DNA of 64,000 nt from Certhia americana (Eukaryota > Chordata > Aves > Passeriformes > Certhiidae): assembly GCA_018697195.1 (NCBI GenBank), contig CM031858.1, forward strand, positions 129,999,345 to 130,063,344. Reading direction: 5' to 3'. The notes under the pieces were generated by a model that did no database searches, was not told where the DNA came from, and saw only the letters and a program-made list of their open reading frames with translations. Below, in pieces: positions 23,730-37,300 of this stretch. Numbering within the stretch: the stretch's first letter is position 1; every line of letters begins with the position of its first letter. The position numbers were made by a program, and so were the translations under genes.

Positions 23730-25350
23730 GATTTTGTAACTCTGAGTCCCACTGGCAAAGGGGCAGGGACTTCCTCCGCTGCTGAGTGGTGGGCTGGTTG
23801 AAGGTTCTTCCTGCTGTGCGTTTCTATAGGTTGGTTGGTTTTGGGTTTTTGTTAGTAAAGGTTTTTACACAATCAAAAACTGTAGTTGGTACAAGTGTGT
23901 GTAACTGAACAGAACCCTCCAAAAAGGATGTGTCTGTACAGACCCACTCCTGTGGGAATGTTTAAGCTTATCAGTGGTTCTAGGGACCACTGCAGAAGAA
24001 GCCTGCCTACAGTGTGAACAAGTGAATGATCTTTCACTGGTGGCCAAGCTTAGGGAGGAAGTTGAAAGACTAAGGAGTATTAGGGAAAGTGAAAGGGAAA
24101 TAGATTGGTGGAGTTATGCCCTTCCACCCTTGAGGGAAGCCCACGAGAAGTCAGAGGACTCCCATGCCTTCTACTGTCAGGCAATACGAGGACACCTGGT
24201 CAATGAAGGGGAGTGGAAATGGGTCCCTGCTCAGGGAGATAATAGTAAAAACTCCTCCTGTCCCTCATCCCCTAGCCAGATGCCATTTCAGAATAGGTGT
24301 GAGACCCTGGATCTAGAGGGTCACCCAGATGATTTAGAAAAAAATAATCTGCCCAGTGAGCCTCTGTCAGATGGATCACCATACCACGTCTAGCATTAAA
24401 AAGAAAAGAAAAGAAGGGTAGGTGAGGTGGGTGATTCCCTTCTGGGGGGAACAGAGGGCCCTGTAAGTTGACTGGACCCGTCCCACGGGGAGGTGTGCTG
24501 TCTCCCTGAGGTCCAGGGATGGGATATCACTGAGAGACTCCCTGGGCTGAGTCGGCCCTCTGATTGTTACCCACTGCTGATACTCCAGGCTGGCAGTGAT
24601 GAGATTAAAAAGAGGAGTGTCACGGCAATTAAAAGGGACTTTAGGGCACTGGCTCAAGTGGTTTATAGGGCAGGAGCACAGGTAGTCTTTCCCTCAGTTC
24701 CTCTGGTGGCAGAAAAAAAATGGTGAAAGGAATAGGAGAGCCCACATTATCATCAAGTGGCTCAAGGGTTGGTGTCATTGGCAGAATTTTGGATTTTTTG
24801 ACCTTGGGGCAACTTTTAGGGCACCTGGCCTGCTGGAACTGGTGAGACCACACCTTGAGTGCTGTGTCCAGTTCTGGCCCCTCAGTTTGGGATGGACGCT
24901 GAGACACTGGAGTGCATCCAGAGGAGGCAATGAGGCTGGTAACACAAACCCTGTGAGGAATGACTGAGGGAGCTGGGGGTGTTTAGCCTGGAGAAAAGGA
25001 GACTCAGGGGTGACCTTATCACTGTCTACAAGTCCCTGAAAGGTGGCTGCAGTCAGGTGGGGGTTGGTCTCTTTCACCAGGCAGCAGCTGACAGAACCAG
25101 AGGACACAGTCTCAAGCTGTGCCAGGGGAAACATAGGTTAGATATTAGCAAAAAGTTTTTCACAGAAAGAACAATACAGTACTTGGAATGTTCTGCCTGG
25201 GGAGGTGGTGGAGTCACCATCCCTGGATGTGTTTAAAAAAAGACTGGATGTGGCACTTGGTGCCATGGTCTAGTTGAGGTATTAGGGCATGGGTTGGACT
25301 TGATGATCCTGTAGGTCTCTTCAAAGCTAGTCATTCTGTTATTCTGTGAT
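23730..25350 (+). mobile_element. CR1: CR1 LINE copy C, internally deleted (5' UTR + ORF1 joined to ORF2 3' end)
   Basis: From about 23.73 kb there is CR1 5' UTR, then an ORF1 frame at 23974-24393 (LQCEQVNDLSLVAKLREEVE, REIDWW, a Cys-x-x-Cys start and a heptad-like region) and esterase-like ORF1 sequence to about 24.83 kb with several stops. At about 24.838 kb the sequence passes from ORF1 (NFGFFDLGA-like, in a shifted frame) straight to the last part of ORF2 (RPHLECCVQFWP). It then has the same 3' end as copy A. Roughly the ORF1 end and most of ORF2 are missing. A CR1 5' end is rare because most copies are 5' truncated. Confidence 0.85.
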
Positions 25351-25359
25351 TAACAGACC

Positions 25360-28300
25360 CATAAATCAAGGAGGCATTTATCTGTAAGCACTGAATGAGA
25401 AATCTGTTCATAGACTTTCTCCAAACTTTTTACACAGCCTGTTCATGTTGTTTTCAGTGGTATAACTAAGCCATATTCTCAGCTCATCAGTGGACCAACT
25501 TTAGAGATATCTGGCCTTCTGTTTAATGCATTATATCAGTTTGGAAGGCTCAGGAAAATGTATGCAGGTTCAACAACATGAATATGTTACTTTTATAGTT
25601 TAGAAAGAAACTGCACTACTTTGCATGCCTTGCTGTCACTCAGAGCAATGCTTTTATAACTAATATCATAACCAAAGAGAGAGGCAGCAATCTTCTTTAA
25701 CACATAGTCTACACTATGAAGATTTGTGGTCAGAGCTGTCTGAATTTTGGGCATTAATAAATCCTTCTAACTTGTTGTTTCATTAGTACCACTGAGGCAA
25801 ATGTGCACATATTCAGGTCTTAGTTAAAAACTGGTCTTGTGTATTTTAAAACTGACATAAGTAGCTCTTCTGTAAAAGCAGGGGTTTTTTGGGGGAAAAA
25901 CCCACATTCAAAGTAATTGAGAGTATTTGGGACACTAGCAATCTCACCCATTCATGCCATAGCACATCTCTTAAGCAGCCATATTTAATAATCTAAAACA
26001 GTAGCTATAATTTGGGAAGACCTTCATTCACACTAAATGTTCAGTGGCCAGTTCACTTACACCGGTGTGTGTGTATTAAAGCAATAGGTAGAAACTAAGA
26101 ATGTTGTTACTGTTACTGTTCTAAACAAGCAAGCTGTGAGTGTCTCTGCTCTGCGTGACATTATTGCAGCATTCACACTAATTTTCAAGCTTTTTGGCAA
26201 CACCAGATTTCTTGCTGTTAGATTCAGTTAGTGCTTTTCTGTGTACTGTAACTGTGTGGTTGTGATGTGACTTTACTTAGCCTAATCTAAAGAAGAAAAT
26301 TACTTCAAAATCCTTTAGAACTCGATGAGCTGGATCATCTTTCCTGAGTCAGAGGGCAGTAACCCAATCTTTTCTGTTCTGACAAGAGAAGAAAGCAAAT
26401 TATTAGCTCTGTATGTTCCTCATAATGGGATCTCTGCATTTGTTTGCTTTAGAAACTTCACCCACACATTTATGACTAAATTCCTCCTAGTATGGGAAAT
26501 AGGGTTTATTTAACATTTACTTAGCATTTGGTCTGCTGCCTTTTCCCAAAGTGATGGACATGAAACTGCATGAGGAAACATGTCCTAGGTGGTAAGGAAG
26601 GACTTTCTGCTGTGCAATCAAGCTCTGACAGTCAAAACTTCAGTGTGGAAATGTGGCAACACTTTGGGTCCTCCAGCTGCTGGAATGGGCTGTCAGTTAG
26701 GGTTTCCTTTAGCAGCAAAGAAGCACTTTCAGGTATGTTTTAAATAGGCACACAGTAGCTAATGGCATTAGGTGCCTCTGGTGACTTTGGGCTTTATGCC
26801 ATTCCTCTGGGTTGATAACGGTTCTGCACTTCAGATTTTCCTCTGCTAATGAACCCCACACAGGGTGGCATTGCTAAAGTATCATCATCGTTTGACCCGT
26901 CTTACAACTGACTGGACTGGCATTAAATAGCCCATTATGTTAATATTTCATCTACTTGCTTTTCCAGTCTCATGTATTATGCAGCTCTTAGTAGCAGTTG
27001 GCAGCAGCAAGGGATTTTTTTTTCTTTCTTTCAAATAGTCTGTTAATCCTGTTCACAAACACTAAGATTTCAAATATTGTACTAGACTTGACATAAGTCA
27101 AAAGACATTCACTTGGAAATGCTATTTCCCTAGTCATCATCATACTTCAGCATTACATCAGACACTGCTAAAAGTGCATTACAGGAGGATTCCAGCATGG
27201 AATTACTGGTATTACTATTCTCATACTAAATCACACTTTAATCAGTTCCATTTCCTCACAAGTGGAACTGCTGCTCCAAGTGGACCAGTTACTGCAAATG
27301 CTTGTATTTTGAGTTGCTACTTCTGGCTCTTTGCAGCTGGAAGAGGAGAGCAAAGAGAGGGAACAAGTGTGGTGTGACTGTTTCCTCAGCCCAAAAGCAG
27401 AGATGTGGCTGCACCAGCTTGTGCCACCAGCCAGTTTACCAGTGTGAACTGCCAGCGTGTTGCAGGGAATTAACATGGCATTGGAATTATCCAGAGATAA
27501 AGTTTTTATCCACAGTTAGGTGGGTACACAATGTCACAGTACCAAGCCTGGGAGACTCAGAAACAAAACTGAGAGAGAGCAAGTGGTTAAGTAAGGTATG
27601 TGGAACTTGCATATACCAGATGTTTTTGTGAGCATAAGAAGGGAAGGGAATTGCACAGTCAAGCAAAATACCTGCTATAGTGAGGTATTCTGACTGGCCA
27701 AAAGTGATTTTATCTGAAATGTTCTTAGGTGTTTGTATGAAGTAATGTATTAATAGACTCCAGTTGTAAACAGTTCCTACAATTTATAGAAACTGGTAGC
27801 CTTGCAAATGAAATTTTCCATGTGCTGTCCTCTTGGCTGTTTCTGGCACGGTGCTTCTCTAGAGCTGCTTTCCTTAGAGGTGCTGGGTAGTATTGACAAG
27901 GAGCAGTACTAGCCTCACCCTTCTCCCGTACTGTTGTCAGATGGAGTACGGTAGGTCAGGGAGATTTTACCACGTAGAAGATGCCTTTATAAAGACCAAC
28001 AATTCTATGCAACTTTCTATTAACTGAGTAAACATTGAACTGTCTTCCAGCATTATGGGTCGCTGCCAGTCTATTTACATTTTCTACCTTTATATGCACA
28101 AGGATAAACAAGCGCTCAACAGGTCTTAATCTCTAGTGTGTATAAGAAACAGTAACACTTTGTATCACTTTGAAGTACACTTTGTATAAAAGTTGAACTA
28201 ATAAACGGTCTGCATCATAATTAACCTACTTCCGTTCACTTCATTCTGTACAGAAGGTTGAGTACACTCTTTATCAGAAGGAATAGCAACATTTAGGCAT

Positions 28301-31190
28301 GCTGGCCTGCAGAGCACAGGAGTCACAAATGCACTGCAATTACAGGCTTGGTGCCCTGGAGTAGGTAAGGCTGCATTTTCCCTCCTAGAGAGAGCAATAA
28401 ACAAATCAGGTTTTCAAACTATCCCTTCGCCAGATTTCCTTCCCATTTCATAGATGGGAGTTTCTGAAATGGGATGAGCAGCTGCTTGGAAGGCAAAGCA
28501 CTGGCAAAAATTGAGAATTCCTGGAGTACAGCACTCCAGTCATGCACAGACAACAGGACAATGAAGGGGTAAGAAGGGAAAAATCCATTCTCTCTCCATG
28601 ACCTGCAGATATTTCACCCCTAATGCAAGTTTTTTTACAGTCACTAAAAAACCACAGCTGGGAACATGTAAGAAGAGCAAAACAGAGGTGTTGTATTTGC
28701 TTAAAGATGAGCAACCTGAACATGGGGCATTCAAGCAGCAATCTGCTGCATGAAGTCTTCTGCCTTCACCGTCTAGACACATTTTCTTACCTGACGGAGG
28801 AGTTACTCAGCATAAAAAAAAAAAGCTGAAAGCCAACATGGCACAACCCAGGATCTGGGTTGATAACCTGTTTATCTCCTACACCTCTCCATGTGCACCT
28901 GGCCCTCAGCCACATTACAGACTGCACAGCAGCTAAAGACCATGGAAGCAAAAACGAATGCAGAAAACTTGTCTCACCCTTTTGCCTTTGTCTGTCTGTG
29001 CTGCGTGGGAGATCTCTTTGCCTCACTCACCCTCCCACTGTTCTGCTCATCAAGGAAGCACGGGAGTCTCTGAAGTTAGCCACTTCTGGTGTTCCAGTCA
29101 AGAAATAAAACTTGGAAATGTCATTTTTTTTAGCCAATGTATCAAAAGCAAAATTGAACACTTCAAGTATTATTTACTGCTGGTAGCAAGCCCATTTTAA
29201 AGAGCAAACCAAATAACACCTGAGTTTTAAACAGCATTATTTCATGCTGAATTTATCCATGAAAGGAACCACTTCACATTGAAGGGTCACAGAACTAATT
29301 TCATTAATTAAAAAAACCCCCAAAAAAACAAAACAAAAAACATGATATACACACACTTCTTTTTTCAAGTTTAACTAAATTTACAGAGCTTTCGTACACC
29401 AAGGTAACTAACCCTTTATTTCCTCCTAGTTTCAAAATTGTTAATGTGACATGCTGTGTATTTTAAACTCTGAAGAACCAGTACTGAATATTTACATTTA
29501 TTCCATGCTTGACACTTTACTTTTCAAATTCCCTGACAGAAACCAAATGATTTATATCCCTGCTAGTTTCAAGAAGAGTAAAACTTCTAAAAAAATAAAA
29601 CCACCTTAAACACATGGTATAAAGGAGTGAGTCAGCTTTAAAAATACTTATGCAGTGCTCCTTAAAAAAATAGCATTAATAACAGTAATACCTGTGAAAG
29701 CTCCACCCATTTTAGTCATTATAATTATTAGTAAAATTACATCTCCCTGTTATTTTAGCATTCAGAAAATTGTTTGGCTTCCAACCCAAATCTGTCCATG
29801 TTATTTTAAACAAGGTTAAACCCTTTATGAACCAATGCTATTCCCTGTAGGTGCACCCAGTCAATTCATGGACATTTCCCACTTTCACAGGTTATTCAAT
29901 CTCCTCCCAAGCAGGGGGACAGGATCAGAGTCCCCACGCAGAAAAATACAGCTAATAGGGGCCTTCTGTGTATCAAATGAAAAACTACTTAATTTAGTCA
30001 GGCAGTATAAAAGTAAAATACTTTCAATTTTACATATTACCATACTTTAGAAACACATAAAATAGGGTGTTAAAGTTCATGAGTCTAGGCAGACAAGCTG
30101 TCCAAAGTAAGTAAAAATCACGTAAAACAAGAATTAGGCCATATTTAAGTAGAGTAAGACCCCTCTATAGCACTTCTCTAATGTCAGCACACCAAGCATA
30201 AATAAAAATCAAAGTCTGACAGTGGAGCTCATTTGCAAAGATTGCACGTGGCCTTTAGGCTACCACACCCCATCCTGTCCAAAAATGGCTACTGAAAACC
30301 TGTTAATTCTATGAAGCCCATGGAGCCCAAAGGAATGCAGATAAAACCTTACTTCACTGATTTCAATATGAAAATAAATTTAGAATTTATTCAAGTCGTG
30401 ACATTTCTTTATGAATTCCTACTCCTCAAGAGTTCTTCTTTTTGCACTGTCAGTTTAATCACAGGAACAAAACTCCAGCTCTCTACAGACAAGGTTTAAC
30501 ATCACTACCTCACTACGTTTGCTCGGGTTATACACCTGTGCCTCTGCCCCCTCCTCAACTGTTAGGAAGAGGAGAGGCAGGGAACAAATTAACTCCAGGT
30601 ACTCTAAGGGTATGAGTATCTTGCTTTTTAACTGAAAGTATTTGCTGCTTTTCAATGAAATAACTCCTGTGCTCCTAATGCATGAGCTGGAGTTGAAAAG
30701 TAAGTGATGGAATGTGGGTTTATTCTCCCTGAAGTTAGTGACAGATTTTATTCAAATTTTACCTGGTATGGGATTTAGAAGTTTCTAATCCCATTACCCT
30801 AGATAAACAACAAAACCTACATAAATTACATTTACATTTGTACACTTCAACAGATTAATTATTTTCAATCATTCTTCTTTCATCAGCTACTGCACCTGCT
30901 GGCAGATACACCTCATTTGTAACCCAGACTGGCTAACAAAAACCAAAGGAAAAAAAGGGCTAATCACTCGAAACCTGAGAGAAAAAACCAAAATTGCCTT
31001 GCATACATATTTTTTAATTTTCTTGCAGTAATAAGTCACACACAAAACACTTGCACCTTTCTTTTGGCACAATGAATATTTAGGAAGTCCTTCAAGTCTT
31101 AACTCAAAAAGGTGCTTTACTGAGCACTGCCTACTGAAATCCACAAAAAAAATTGAAACATTCTTTCAAAAGGAACAAAAAATTTACAAT
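25360..31190. other. Intergenic region between the RING gene and VIRMA 3' end
   Basis: No gene, RNA or clear mobile element is recognised over nearly 6 kb. Frames such as 27302-27631 (+) and 28448-28741 (-) are short and have no family likeness or splice context. A short A/C-rich run is at 29.31-29.34 kb. Confidence 0.45.
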
Positions 31191-31211
31191 TGTACACAAA
31201 AAGTCTTGAAT

Positions 31212-31217
31212 TTTATT
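31212..31217 (-). promoter_or_regulatory. VIRMA: VIRMA poly(A) signal AATAAA
   Basis: On the minus strand AATAAA lies about 170 bases beyond the VIRMA stop codon (31387-31385), giving a short 3' UTR ending near 31.19 kb. Position and strand fit VIRMA; no competing signal occurs between it and the stop. Confidence 0.65.
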
Positions 31218-31384
31218 GAAATTTCAAGTCTTGTATCAAACAAAAGCTTTTTCTTCAGACAAAAATATTCTCTTGGTGTCCTCCAGATACCAGAAACTCT
31301 GAATTGGTCCATTAGTGACGCTGCTTTCTTTGTCATCTTCACAGAAGTCCACAAGGTTGAGCTGTTCCACCACTGGGTCTTATT

Positions 31385-34300
31385 TTATCGTGTGAAGGAA
31401 CGTACGTGACGACCTCTTCCACTGCCTCCACTAACAAATTTCCCTCTTGAGCCACCACTGCTACTACTATTAGCACTTGTCCAAGACGGTCCAATTCCTC
31501 CACGGCCTCTGGAAGCACGATCGCGAGGACTCGGTCGGTAGCCTTAAAGCAAAGAAAAGTATACTCAGTTGGAAAAAAAAAAAAAAAAAAAAAAGCCCTA
31601 GGCGGAGTAGCTGCTGCGAAAGCGTAAGAAACAAAACCAGGATGAGATACAAACAGCGTCTGTTTCCTCCTTTTAATTTTCACTTTTCTTTTAGGCAAGC
31701 ATTGCTGCTTTAATTGCGCTATGATTACCATGGAGGTACGAAGACAATCGAATGACAAAAGTCTGAGTGCAAAATTAAGATTCTGCGATCAAGTGTTCAA
31801 TTCAGCAAGTTTTATGGGATACAGGGCAGTTCGTACGAAAGCACGTATTTGACACAGTCTCAGTGACAACTGTTCATATATGCTTAAAACATTTGCTGAA
31901 TTTCAAGGTGTCTGCAGCATCCTTGCATGGTTTCATTTGTAAAGCAAAAATGAAATTCAAGGAATTCTCTATAGTTCGATGCCCATAGGAATACCATGTA
32001 CCTGCTGAACTTAATGGTCTCAGTGGTGGCAGTGGACCCCTGTTAAAATTGCTTTGACCACCTCTACTGTCATTGTAGGTTCCCCTGGGCGTACTCTGTG
32101 CACTCCAACTTGAGCCTCGAGCACCTTCACGACGACTGTAATTTCCTAGATAGGGAGAGAAACAGCAACACACTGTTGAGCAAACATCACTGGGTTTGGG
32201 GTTTTTTTCCATTTCGATCTTCACAATACTCTGGGTGGCAACATAATATTGACACGATTCAAATAGCTAAAGATACTCTATATCAACGTACCTGCAGCAT
32301 TCCAACTTGAAGTCTACAAGTTACTCTATTCTGCACAGAATCAGGGGAACTGATCTATTTATTGGGCAAGGACTCAAGCTTAAAAGATTTTGCGTTATCT
32401 AGCATATTCAGACAGACTTTTATACTTTCAGATTTTGTGTATAAATCCTAGTATTTTGTATAAATCCTAGTATTTATAACTTTATAAATAGAAGTATTTT
32501 CGGTTTCTACTTTCCAAGGACTTGCCCTAATTATGGGATGGAAGGAAAAGAAATGCAATCTTGTCTATGTAGGAAAGAAATTTAACACTCTGTAGTGTTA
32601 AACAATCTCCAGGTTCACTGAAAATTGCATCTTCTTGTCAGGATCTTCCATCCTTTTATTCCAAAGCCTCATTTAAACCCAGAGATGTACTGTGGTGCTT
32701 GATTTCAGGAACTACCATGTCACAAAAGGCAGGGAAGCACTCCAAGAGTTGCTAAAACAGCTATTCCTTTTGTCAAAGGAAGGCAGAAAGGCAGCATGGG
32801 AATTCACTGCCTTGTTCCAATTGTACAGCTTTGGAAGTTCTCACCTTCAAGAGAATCTTTCCTGGTGCTAAACAACTCATTGCAACAACACTGCTTCAGG
32901 AAGATATCACACTGGGGGTGATGAACTGCTAGGAAATTGGGTTAGTATTACTGAAGCAATTTTAGCACGCATTTACTCAAGTTCTAATACAGGAACCAAC
33001 ATACCTTTTGAAGCAGGTGGTGTAAAGAACCTGTTCTGACTGTGAAAAGCTCCTCGTCCTCCACGATTCCCTGAGAACCCACCACGCGAAGAAATCTTCT
33101 GTGACACTTTTGGTGGCCTTTTGGCTGGTGGTATCCCATCTGGAGCAACCACTTCTTTGCTCTCTGCAGCAACAAAATCATCCACATGCATGGAGGGTGG
33201 CCTGCTCGTGTTCTGTTTCCTCTGACGGAAGATATCGTGGGGTCGAATTCCTTGTCCAAATCCTCCCCTTCCTCTTCCTCTGGGTGGTGGCACAACATGA
33301 GCTCTCTTTGCAGGCTCTATGTACTCAGATTTCCCACTGTCAGGACAAATTATGATTTAGTTAGCCAGTGTACACTGCACTACTGATGGTCAGGCACTCT
33401 CCATATTGGAGGTGCAATCAGAAAGGTATTTGCTATTTTGACAACATACAAAACAGTGCTGAAGACACTGTTAACTCATTGAACTCATTTTACCTTGAAG
33501 TTATGAAGGTCTCATGCTTGTGCTTGCCAAGCTTGAACCCTTTTGTGGTTTTTGTGCGTCCAGGAGATGATGGTTCTGACAAAAATGACCTCTCCAATTC
33601 AGCTTGCAAGTCAAAGTCACTGCAACCCTTCTCTGACAGTTCAATTAAGTCAACTTTTACCTTCAAAGAGAGAGTTTTATCAAAACAGTCATTACTAGCA
33701 CCTCAAAAACAAACAAACAAACAAAAAAAAAAAAAAAAGCAATAACAAAAAATGCAGCAGAGTGGAGGGCATAGCCCTCAAATATGAATATCTGTCTTGT
33801 CACTTAATGACCTGCAGTGGGACAATTCTCTTGCTTAAGCCACTGCCCTATAAATTTATTAAGTAATTTTTATAGAGTTTTGGTTTGGCTTAAGAAATTA
33901 AAACATAACTATCTTTGCACATAAATTGAAAGAGTGAAATTAAAAAAGAATTAAGGCAATGAAGTCAACAGAAACTGATTATTTCTCACACAAGAAATTA
34001 AGACCCTGCCAATTCCTTAGTTCTAAAAAAACAGGAATGCTACTGTATTTCTTACTATTAGCTTCAAAGTTTAGATTATAGAAGTTTCAAAAGGTGTGAC
34101 AAGCTTTTGTGCACATAGTTGCATTTACTACTGTCACGTTTCCCACTTCCGTCACATCAGAGCAGATATTCAAATCAAAAAAAGTGAAGCTATCAGGCTC
34201 TTGTGGATATTACTGTAATGACAAAAGACAAGCAAAGAGAAGAAACTAAATCACATTCTTTTCTGTGTTTAATACAAACTGATGAAAAGCCTCAACAGCA

Positions 34301-37300
34301 GTGCAAAAGCCGTTTAGGACACACAGCAGCTGTTCCCCTAGGGTACTGCAAAAGATCCCAATTTTGTATCAGCTTCCAAGAAAATCTGAAGGCATTTGAT
34401 AACCCCTTTAACAAAAGCCAACCTCGCTGTCTAGGTCTAGTTAGAAAGGTGAGCTCAGGAAAACAAAGCATTTGGCCATAGGAATTTCTGATGCTACTAG
34501 TTCAGATTAACCCTCATTTTTAAATTCACTTCAGATGCATTAACGAAGTCTTTTACCATATCCAGGTCAGTGTCTATTTCTTCAGCCTGAAAGGGTGAGA
34601 ACCACATGGACTTCAGCTGGTCATCCATCACATCTGCCAACACATATGTAGTCCTACAAGAAAACAATGCCAAAGGCCTGTTTGGTTATGAACCACAACC
34701 AACTGCAAGTGTACACAGCACACAGGACCTGGGGTGAACATGGCTGCCTTACCCTTAGTACTCACATGACATTAAATACCAGTGGGTAGTAGGGACTACA
34801 GTGGTCTCAAGATCTCGTTTTTAATATACTTAATTTACATATGCATAAATTACTCCATTTTCTCAAATAAATCACTGGCAGACTGCTGACACACTCAACC
34901 ATTTTACCTGTTGTTAAACAAATTCTGAAGAGAGTCTGGTGCACAAAGAGTAGGCTCAACATCTTGGTCACTCAGTGGACAAGAATCACCCGCTGATTCC
35001 AACATCTGCCTTACTCCAACAATGTTGTCCAGTAAGGATTCGAGGCCATCATCTTCCTTAGAACGATCCTATGTCAACACAGAACAAGTCAAAATTTTCT
35101 CCCCTCCTCGAAGAAGGAATAATGTTTTGCTAATTAAGAAAAGGGAGAGGTACTATACAACAGTCTATCCAGCCACAAGTAGTGAAACTGAAACATCTGA
35201 GTACACAAACAACAGCAGAGAGCTCCTAGGTGTGTTATTAAACAAACCATGTCACCAGTGCACATTCTAGGTTTCACTCCCAGCTGATGCAATATCCTTT
35301 ATAAGTCTCAAGGAAGACAGTGCTCCAGGTTTTATTTAAGAAGCTCTCTGTTAAAGCATTCCAGTGTCCTGTGTCTGCTGTTCCTCATTCATAATAACTG
35401 TGGCTTTTCATCTCTTACCTAATAGATGTAGGTAGCCAGGGAAGAAAGGCATTTGTGATCAACAGGCTGTGGAGTAGCTGTTTCATGGACTCTATTAAAT
35501 TAGCCATCTACTGCATGGCTGCCATCAGTTACATAGAATCAGATTTAAATATCAGAGTTAAGTTTGCAATTATAATCACAGAAAAGCTGGATGCATTGAA
35601 TTCTGCACGTCCTATAGTCCAGTTCCCACCATCACTGCTTGAAGCAAGACTATCATCAAAGCCAGATGAGGTCAGACATAACTTTATCCAGTCATGTCTA
35701 AAAAAAGTTTCAGTGGCAGAGAGCCCACAGTCCCACTGATCTGTTCAGTGCTTCACTTCTCTCCCAGTGATTATTTTTTTCCCTAATGTCAACTTGAACC
35801 TCTGAAGCCACCATTTGGGGGCATTGCCCCTTGATTTATCATCTGGAATTACCAAAAGACATTTGATTCCACCATCTTTGTTACTATCTCCCCAAAGAGC
35901 TGTGGCAAACTCTGAAACAGCTCCTGAGCCCTCTTCACCAGGCAAAACAAGCCTAGCTTCTTCCTCCTCTCTCTCTCCAGCACGTGCACTGTAGGTCCCT
36001 GAACACATCGGTAGAACCCGCTCCAGTTTGCCCAGGTCTCTCTAGAACTGGTGAGGGGGCAAAGCTGGTCAAAGGTGAACACAACACTCCACATGAGAGC
36101 TCAGCAGCCAAGAAGGCCCCTGGATGTGCTGCTCATACTCCTTCCAGGATGGCTCAGAACACACTCACTCACCTGTTTCTAGTGACCATGCACTGTTGGC
36201 CCACATTTAACCAACAAACACCTGGCCCTTTTCAGCCCAGCCTGCAACAAGGCATGGGATTAACCTGCTTCCACTGCAGACCTTTGCATTTTTCCTAATG
36301 AACCACACAAACTTTCTGCTAAATCAGTCCTAAAGCATTAATTGAGTTCTCTGGATTGAGGCTTTGCTGTAAATCAGATTAGTCACCCACCCCATCCTAC
36401 TGGCATCCACAAATTCACTGAAAATATATCCATTGTTTAGGCCTCTGATGAAAACATCCAACAATATTCAGCCCCAGTATTAATTCCACTTGTTACGAGT
36501 TACCAGTGACATTGAGCCACTGCTAAGCTGGGGTTCCTGTTGTTTATTACATTAATAATCTGCTTCACCACTACCCTACACCCTCTGCCTGTAGGCATGT
36601 GTTACCTTTCATGACACTGCCTGGGTTCTCAGGATGTGCTAATAGAAAACTACAACATCAACTTGATTATTTGAATTCTTGTACCATAACATGTTTCTCC
36701 AGATCAAGAAGCAGGTTTTCTGGAGTTTCTTCTTTGTTCTGCAGTAGATGTTTTAACTCTGCAGTGGTAAGACCCAGCGTTCTGCCTGAATGGGATCCAT
36801 CTGTTTCCATAAGGCTTCCATCATCTCCACAACACCCCTGAAATATTTGACAGTTGGGGAATAAGTGCTCATAAATGTTAAGTACTTCTGGACTGCAAAC
36901 CCCTTTGAATTCAAACATACATTAGAGCAAATCTAGCAAAATGAGTTATCTCTTGATTTAAAAACATATGATGTAAATTATTATAACAAATTACACTTCA
37001 ACAGTCAAGTTTATATACTCCATCAAGACAAATGCAACCCTTTCCTGGGCAAGATGAGGTCTGTATCACAGAATTAACAAGTATTTTATAGTTCTTTCTA
37101 TACTACACATCAGTACAGCAGCTCTCTAACAGGATGCTGTGAATCTAAAGCTGGGATACCAGAGCACACTATTCACTTAGGAAATCTGTATGAACCAATA
37201 TGCCATTCTTCCTACTGAAAAACCCTCTTGCTTACTAAACATACATCCCGCCCAGCTTTCACAGATTTCATTAAAAACTAAAGATGGCACTAACACTACT

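Noticed and set aside
23974..24393. 139-codon coiled-coil protein as a host gene
   Set aside because: It matches CR1 ORF1 in content and position within a CR1 element.
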